From contig DS999406.1 in assembly GCA_000158155.1 (NCBI GenBank), positions 620,924-684,923 on the forward strand: DNA of 64,000 nt, given 5' to 3'. Shown here in pieces: positions 59,638 through 64,000 of the stretch. The position numbers and the translations under genes were made by a program. The stretch's first letter is position 1. Each line of letters begins with the position of its first letter. The notes under the pieces were generated by a model. It made no database searches. It was not told the origin of the DNA and worked only from the letters and a program-made list of their open reading frames with translations. The stretch comes from a gamma proteobacterium NOR5-3. GTDB taxonomy: Bacteria > Pseudomonadota > Gammaproteobacteria > Pseudomonadales > Halieaceae.

Positions 59638-60893
59638 GCCGCCGCGCGGGCCTGCTTGCTCATCGCCTCGGCCACCCGAAGCGCACTGACCACGCCGTCT
59701 TCATGGAACCCATTATGCCAGTAGGCGCCGCAAAACCAGGTGTTCTGCTGGCCGTTGATGTCTGCCCAGCGTTGCTGCGCGGCCATGCCGGCGAGGCTGA
59801 ACACCGGATGGTCGTAGCTAAAGCGTCCGAGTATGCGGTGCGGATTGATAGATGCGGTGTCATTGAGCGTCACGCAGAACGTCTCCGGGGCTGAAATACC
59901 CTGGAGAATATTCATGTTGTAGGTCAGCACAGCTCTCGAATCGTCAACGCCGAGTCGATAGTTCCAGCTCGACCAGGTTTTTCGGTTGTCCGGTAGTAGC
60001 CGTGTGTCGGTGTGCAGCACTACCTCATTGGACTGGTAGGGCAGGGCGCCCAGCACCTCTTGTTCGGCAACGCTCGGTGTGTCGAGCATGGCCAGCGCGT
60101 GATCAGAATGCGTTGCGATAACCACTTGATCAAATCGCTGTTCGCTGCCATTGCCAAGTACCAGTGTGACTCCCGTAGCGTCCCTGCGCACGCGGCTGAT
60201 GGGTGTCCCTGTGTAAATACGTTGCTCAAAGCGACGGCACAGCGGCGCGATGTACTCGCGCGAGCCTCCTTCGATTACTCGCCACTGGGGACGGTTCGAC
60301 ACGGACAGCAGCCCGTGGTTCTTGAAGAACCGTACGAAGAACTGCACGGGAAATTCCAGCATGCTGGCGCAATCAGACGACCAGATCGCCGAGCCCATGG
60401 CGATCAGGTAGTCCCGTTTGAAGGCTTCGCTGTATTTTTTGCGCGTCAGGTAGCTGCCCAGGCTCTCATCGTCGGCCAGGTCGCCGGATTCAAGATCGGC
60501 GAGACTTTCTTTATTAAACCGCAAAATGTCCCGGACCATTCTCAGGAAGCGGGGCGACACAATATTGCGCCGCTGGGCGAATAATGAATCGAGGTTGGTG
60601 CCCGAATATTCAAGGCCGCTGTCTTCGTCGCGGACACTGAAACCCATGGAGGTAGCACGGCTACTGACCCCCAGCTCGTCCATCAGGGCGATGAAATTAG
60701 GGTAGGTCCAATCATTAAAAACGATGAAGCCCGTGTCGATTGCGAAACGTCGGGTGCCAAGCTCCACATCCATAGTCGCGGTGTGCCCGCCCAGACGCTT
60801 GTTGGCCTCGAATACGCTGACCGTGTGTTCGGCGCTAAGATAGTGAGCACATGCTAACCCTGAGATGCCTGAACCGATTACCGCTATGTGCAC
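59634..60893 (-). CDS. FAD-dependent oxidoreductase (amine oxidase-like) of the cfa operon
   Basis: A 419-residue flavoprotein. The Rossmann motif HIAVIGSGISGLACAHYLS is followed by VFEANKRLGGHTATM (FAD ribose Glu). A middle block FDQVVIATHSDHALAML and the C-terminal NTWFCGAYWHNGFHEDGVVS complete the FAD site. This family is annotated as NAD/FAD-binding or amine oxidase, but probably acts on lipids given its linkage to DUF1365 and cfa. It is the first gene of the operon, 180 bases divergent from the ECF sigma gene. Confidence 0.9.
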   Translation of the reverse strand: MHIAVIGSGISGLACAHYLSAEHTVSVFEANKRLGGHTATMDVELGTRRFAIDTGFIVFNDWTYPNFIALMDELGVSSRATSMGFSVRDEDSGLEYSGTNLDSLFAQRRNIVSPRFLRMVRDILRFNKESLADLESGDLADDESLGSYLTRKKYSEAFKRDYLIAMGSAIWSSDCASMLEFPVQFFVRFFKNHGLLSVSNRPQWRVIEGGSREYIAPLCRRFEQRIYTGTPISRVRRDATGVTLVLGNGSEQRFDQVVIATHSDHALAMLDTPSVAEQEVLGALPYQSNEVVLHTDTRLLPDNRKTWSSWNYRLGVDDSRAVLTYNMNILQGISAPETFCVTLNDTASINPHRILGRFSYDHPVFSLAGMAAQQRWADINGQQNTWFCGAYWHNGFHEDGVVSALRVAEAMSKQARAAA

Positions 60894-60964
60894 CTGAGGG
60901 TGACTCCTGTAAGTAAAATTAGCGCGCCAGCCTGCGTTTTTGCTGTCGCAATAGTGTCTTCAAA

Positions 60965-60992
60965 ATTACGCGCAGTCGAGGATGCTGGATCA
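60965..60992 (-). promoter_or_regulatory. ECF (RpoE/ChrR-type) promoter motif of the cfa operon
   Basis: On the minus strand TGATCC (60992-60987) is separated by 18 bases from TAAT (60968-60965), resembling the RpoE/ChrR-type (ECF11) promoter described in Rhodobacter. The predicted start near 60958 leaves a leader of about 65 bases before the FAD oxidoreductase gene. I do not see an equally good copy facing the sigma gene. Confidence 0.6.
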
Positions 60993-61073
60993 GCCTGGAT
61001 TATCGCATGGTGAAAAGTCATCCAACCGGAGTACAGTGGCCGTATACACAGCAATAATTCAAGGGGATCAGGC

Positions 61074-61700
61074 GTGGACGAAAAGACAGGCACGAGTCGG
61101 GATCAGGGCGATGTGGCGAAAACCATACCCACAGGCCGCCGCACAGACGAGTGGAGCGAATGTCTGGTTCTGATCGCCAACAAACAGGACCGCGCTGCGT
61201 ATACGCGGCTGTTCCGCCATTTTGCGCCCCTGATCAAGGCCTTTGCCCTGTCCGGATCGGCACTGTCGGCTACTCACGCCGACGAGCTGGTTCAGGAAGT
61301 TATGTTAAAAATTTGGCAAAAAGCCGGTGGCTTCAATCCGGAAAAGGCTGCAGCGAGTACATGGGTATATACGATCGCGCGAAATTGTCGGACGGATATG
61401 TTTCGCAGGCTGAACAAGTTCGATACCCCTCTGGCGGCGGAGGACTTCAGTCCGGATCAGGAGCATGAAGAGCCTTTCATGCAGCTCCAGAGCCGACGCA
61501 GCGCAGATCGAATCAGGGAAATGATGAAGAATCTTCCCGCGGACCAGACGCAGATCATTGCCAAGGTCTATATGGAGGGCAAGTCGCACGCAGAGGCGGC
61601 GTCCGAATTGGATCTACCACTGGGAACCGTGAAATCGCGGGTCCGACTGGCCGTGCAAAAGATGCAGGCCCAGTTCGAAGTGTCCCAGGAAAGTAGATAA
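61074..61700 (+). CDS. rpoE: RpoE-like ECF sigma factor of the ChrR system
   Basis: A 208-residue ECF sigma factor. Region 2 includes FRHFAPLIKAFALSGSA, ADELVQEVMLKIWQKA and ASTWVYTIARNCRTDMFRR; region 4 is MMKNLPADQTQIIAKVYMEG, then SHAEAASELDLPLGTVKSRV. The immediately following ChrR gene places it in the ECF11 group, which in Rhodobacter responds to singlet oxygen. It starts with GTG at 61074 after AAGGGG; the stop TAA abuts the chrR ATG. Its likely targets include the divergent cfa operon. Confidence 0.92.
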   Translation: MDEKTGTSRDQGDVAKTIPTGRRTDEWSECLVLIANKQDRAAYTRLFRHFAPLIKAFALSGSALSATHADELVQEVMLKIWQKAGGFNPEKAAASTWVYTIARNCRTDMFRRLNKFDTPLAAEDFSPDQEHEEPFMQLQSRRSADRIREMMKNLPADQTQIIAKVYMEGKSHAEAASELDLPLGTVKSRVRLAVQKMQAQFEVSQESR

Positions 61701-62390
61701 ATGAATCAGGAATACAGGGTCGAAGACAAAGTCATGGCGAAACATCATCCAGAACTGGATATTCTCACGGAACACGCAGCGGGCAGCTTGTCCCTTGCGC
61801 AAACGGCCTGCGTGGCCGCCCACCTTAATTATTGCCACTGCTGCTCGCAGACAGTGAGTCGACTGCAGGCGGTGGGAGCGGCTATGTTCGAGTCTCTGGA
61901 CCCGGAGCCGGTGGGTGACGCTCTCCTGGATCGCGTTTTGGCGCGTCTGGATGAAGAGGCGCCGCTCAGTTACCAGCCCGCGCGGCGTAGTGGCCAGGAC
62001 GCAACTCCGGCACTGTTGAGTCGCTTGATGGCGGGAGACTTTTCCGACCTGGTCTGGAAGAAAGTCACCGATGCCCTGCGTATCACCCCAATTCGTACCG
62101 GTGATCCGCAGTTTGAGTTCTCCTTGCTGCATATCAAAGCGGGTGGCGAGATCCCTCCTCACGATCACCGGGGTTCAGAAATGACGCTGGTACTCCAGGG
62201 CGGTTTTAGCGATGACCGCGGTAGCTATCATCCGGGAGATTTTATCTATCGCAGCGCGAATGACGTCCACGCTCCGCGGGCCTTTGCTGACGAAGACTGT
62301 CTGTGTTTAGCGGTGATTGATGCCCCGCTGCGGTTCACCGGCTGGAAGTACCGCTGGATGAACCCCTTCCTTCGGCTCCAGGCCGGTTAA
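61701..62390 (+). CDS. chrR: ChrR-type zinc anti-sigma factor with cupin domain
   Basis: A 229-residue anti-sigma factor. The N-terminal zinc-binding anti-sigma domain has HHPELDILTEHAAGSLSLAQ and the cluster AAHLNYCHCC (His-x3-Cys-x2-Cys type). A cupin lies at about 125-215: AGGEIPPHDHRGSEMTLVLQ and DRGSYHPGDFIYRSANDVHA provide the metal-ligand histidines and Glu. The cupin is needed for the response to singlet oxygen in Rhodobacter ChrR. The gene directly follows the sigma factor gene without a spacer. Confidence 0.93.
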   Translation: MNQEYRVEDKVMAKHHPELDILTEHAAGSLSLAQTACVAAHLNYCHCCSQTVSRLQAVGAAMFESLDPEPVGDALLDRVLARLDEEAPLSYQPARRSGQDATPALLSRLMAGDFSDLVWKKVTDALRITPIRTGDPQFEFSLLHIKAGGEIPPHDHRGSEMTLVLQGGFSDDRGSYHPGDFIYRSANDVHAPRAFADEDCLCLAVIDAPLRFTGWKYRWMNPFLRLQAG

Positions 62391-62424
62391 GCCAGGAAGG
62401 CGAGGAAAGACAGGTACGACACTT

Positions 62425-62442
62425 GGGCCTCTGTGGAGGCCC
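62425..62442. other. Hairpin downstream of chrR
   Basis: GGGCCTC-TGTG-GAGGCCC forms a perfect seven-pair stem 35 bases after the chrR stop. No thymine tract follows, so termination is uncertain. Confidence 0.4.
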
Positions 62443-62614
62443 CTGATGCCAGGCGAGCTCTCGCCGTTATTGGGCGATGCGCTGTCGCCGCGCACTTCGA
62501 AGCCTCCTCTGCCTGTGCTAAAGTCTTGCCCCCTCAAAAACTGGGGGCATTGATGGCGCTGGGACGTTGACTGGCCAGCGCGCCAAGAATTGATCGAAAC
62601 AGGGTGAAATACAC

Positions 62615-63757
62615 ATGCAGTTAGCTGTCCCTAAGGAAACCTACCCGGGCGAAAACCGGGTGGCAATGACGCCAGACACAGCAAAAAAGCTGGTCCGCCT
62701 GGGCGCCACCATACAGATAGAAGCCGGCATGGGTGTTGGCAGCGGATTCCAGGATAGTGAATACGTCGAAGCCGGCGCAGAGATTGTCGCAGATCGCGCT
62801 GCTCTCATAAGCTCCGCCGACATGCTGCTGCGCCTGCGCAAGCCTGAGCTGGATGAAATAGCGCAGATGAAGCGCGGCTGCATCCACATCAGTTATCTCG
62901 ACCCCTTTAATGAGCACGCGCTGGTGCGGGCTTTCGCCGAAGCGGGTGTCACAGCCATCAGTATGGAAATGATTCCCCGCTCGACGCGCAGCCAGAAGAT
63001 GGACGCCCTGAGCTCCCAGGCCAACCTCGCCGGTTACGTTATGGTGATGCTGGCGGCGACGCGCCTACCTCGTATCTTCCCCATGATGATGACGCCCGCA
63101 GGCACACTCAAGCCTGCCAAAGTATTCATTATTGGTGCCGGTGTTGCCGGCCTTCAGGCCATCGCTACCGCAAAGCGTCTGGGTGCAAAAGTGACCGCCT
63201 TTGACACTCGTCCGGTGGTTGCTGAGCAGGTTCAGTCCCTGGGCGCGACCTTCCTGGAGATAGATTTGGGCGATACGGGGCAGACCGCTGACGGTTACGC
63301 CAAGGAGTTGACCCCCGAGCAGATTCAGAAGCAGCAGGACGCCCAGGCGGCGGTTATTGCCGAATCCGACGTGGTGATTACCACCGCCCAGGTGTTTGGC
63401 CGTAAGCCTCCGGTGATTGTGCCCAGATCCATGGTGGAAGGCATGCAGCCCGGTGCCGTGGTGGTGGATATGGCAGCAGAGACCGGCGGCAACGTTGAGG
63501 GCTCCGTGCCCAATGAAGTTGTGGATATCAATGGCGTGACTGTGGTCGGTCTTGGCAACCTACCCAACTACGTTTGCCGGGACGCGTCCGTGATGTACTC
63601 GAACAACCTCTTTAACCTGGTGGAAGACACCTGGGACAAAGAGACTGGTGAGTTTGTACTGAATATGGAAAACGACATTTTGCCCGGGTGTGTGATTACG
63701 CATGACGGTGTGGTCGTTAACGAGACCATCAAGAACATTCTGGCGGGGGATGCCTGA
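62615..63757 (+). CDS. pntA: NAD(P) transhydrogenase subunit alpha, catalytic part (PntAA)
   Basis: A 380-residue NAD-binding domain I of the proton-translocating transhydrogenase. It begins LAVPKETYPGENRVAMTPDT, carries SYLDPFNEHALVRA, the Rossmann motif VFIIGAGVAGLQAIATAKRL and AFDTRPVVAEQVQSLGATFL. It lacks the membrane part that is fused in E. coli PntA; that part is encoded by the next gene. Such a three-subunit form is known from Rhodospirillum and many marine bacteria. The enzyme makes NADPH from NADH and the proton gradient. Confidence 0.95.
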   Translation: MQLAVPKETYPGENRVAMTPDTAKKLVRLGATIQIEAGMGVGSGFQDSEYVEAGAEIVADRAALISSADMLLRLRKPELDEIAQMKRGCIHISYLDPFNEHALVRAFAEAGVTAISMEMIPRSTRSQKMDALSSQANLAGYVMVMLAATRLPRIFPMMMTPAGTLKPAKVFIIGAGVAGLQAIATAKRLGAKVTAFDTRPVVAEQVQSLGATFLEIDLGDTGQTADGYAKELTPEQIQKQQDAQAAVIAESDVVITTAQVFGRKPPVIVPRSMVEGMQPGAVVVDMAAETGGNVEGSVPNEVVDINGVTVVGLGNLPNYVCRDASVMYSNNLFNLVEDTWDKETGEFVLNMENDILPGCVITHDGVVVNETIKNILAGDA

Positions 63758-63759
63758 TC

Positions 63760-64000
63760 ATGGATGCGATATTCCTGACGTTTATTTTAATGTTGTCGAT
63801 ATTTCTCGGCTTCGAACTGATTACCAAAGTGCCGGCAACGCTGCACACGCCACTCATGTCCGGAGCCAACGCGATTTCGGGTATTACGGTCGTCGGCGCT
63901 ATAGCGCTGGCGGGCAATGGCCAGCAGGACCTCGCCAATTGGCTGGGTGCCGGTGCCGTGGCTCTGGCCTCTATTAATGTGGTTGGCGGTTACATGGTGA
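63760..64000 (+). CDS. pntAB: NAD(P) transhydrogenase alpha 2, membrane subunit (PntAB), cut by the window edge
   Basis: From the ATG at 63760, two bases after the pntA stop, 80 codons read MDAIFLTFILMLSIFLGFEL and continue to the window edge with no stop. VPATLHTPLMSGANAISGIT is the membrane-subunit signature of PntAB (the segment fused to the C terminus of E. coli PntA). Hydrophobic helices follow (VVGAIALAG, GAVALASINVVGGYM). The 3' end and pntB are outside the window. Confidence 0.92.
   Translation, partial: MDAIFLTFILMLSIFLGFELITKVPATLHTPLMSGANAISGITVVGAIALAGNGQQDLANWLGAGAVALASINVVGGYMV

Noticed and set aside
62425..62442. Rho-independent terminator after chrR
   Set aside because: The seven-pair hairpin is real but no thymine tract follows, so it is listed only as a hairpin.
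1..64000. CRISPR arrays, prophage or insertion sequences
   Set aside because: No array of regularly spaced direct repeats, no transposase, integrase or phage structural gene was recognised anywhere in the window.

Overview
The window is a gene-dense, moderately GC-rich chromosomal segment of a gammaproteobacterium, with no phage, plasmid or insertion-sequence genes. The order mutY-yggX, hisB-hisH-hisA-hisF, ctpA-envC-gpmI, rhodanese-grxC-secB, trmL-ntrC-ntrB-DUF4124-glnA-typA follows the pseudomonad-type backbone. The split proton-translocating transhydrogenase, ECF/ChrR pair, SelD-dehydrogenase fusion, SpoIIAA-like and TolB/TPR proteins suggest an aerobic marine relative such as a Halieaceae (OM60/NOR5) member. 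That placement is an inference from gene content, not from a marker-gene search.

Layout. 1-5.1 kb holds the 5' part of a multiheme cytochrome c gene, a glutamine amidotransferase and a minus-strand group: glyoxalase I, a membrane PP2C phosphatase/anti-sigma-type kinase and a STAS protein. 5.3-9.5 kb holds rdgC, the tRNA selenouridine gene mnmH, and selD fused to an NADH-dehydrogenase-like domain. 9.5-22 kb is accessory: a LytTR two-component pair, agmatinase, a small ion channel, SpoIIAA-like and DUF2805 proteins, a secreted beta-propeller, Nudix, DUF6090 and TolB/TPR proteins, a Gdt1-type transporter, an SDR and an exported acetamidase-like enzyme. tRNA-Phe(GAA), a LEA14-like lipoprotein, a second SDR and a complex palindromic repeat separate this part from the conserved backbone at 24-43 kb.

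The backbone covers base-excision repair (mutY), histidine biosynthesis, envelope maintenance (ctpA, envC), glycolysis (gpmI), protein export and thiol chemistry (rhodanese, grxC, secB), and nitrogen control (ntrB, ntrC, glnA). glnA has a textbook sigma-54 promoter with an upstream NtrC site and a strong terminator. 43-46 kb has an unusual C26 peptidase/amidoligase pair, ElaA and a cyclic-nucleotide-binding protein. 46-55 kb has parC, a membrane protein with a pseudo-cyclase-like domain divergent from serB, a FimW/PilZ-like protein, and efp with its lysyl-ligase epmA. 55-61 kb has NhaC, an EamA exporter and the lipid group FAD oxidoreductase-DUF1365-cfa. The latter is divergent from an ECF sigma/ChrR pair, consistent with a singlet-oxygen/peroxide response. 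The window ends in the transhydrogenase genes.

The observations most worth following up are the nested palindrome at 23.66-23.91 kb, whose two arms also encode matching peptides; the overlapping amidoligase/C26 peptidase pair; the pseudo-cyclase domain beside serB; and the two-gene partner-switching module near 2-4.6 kb.
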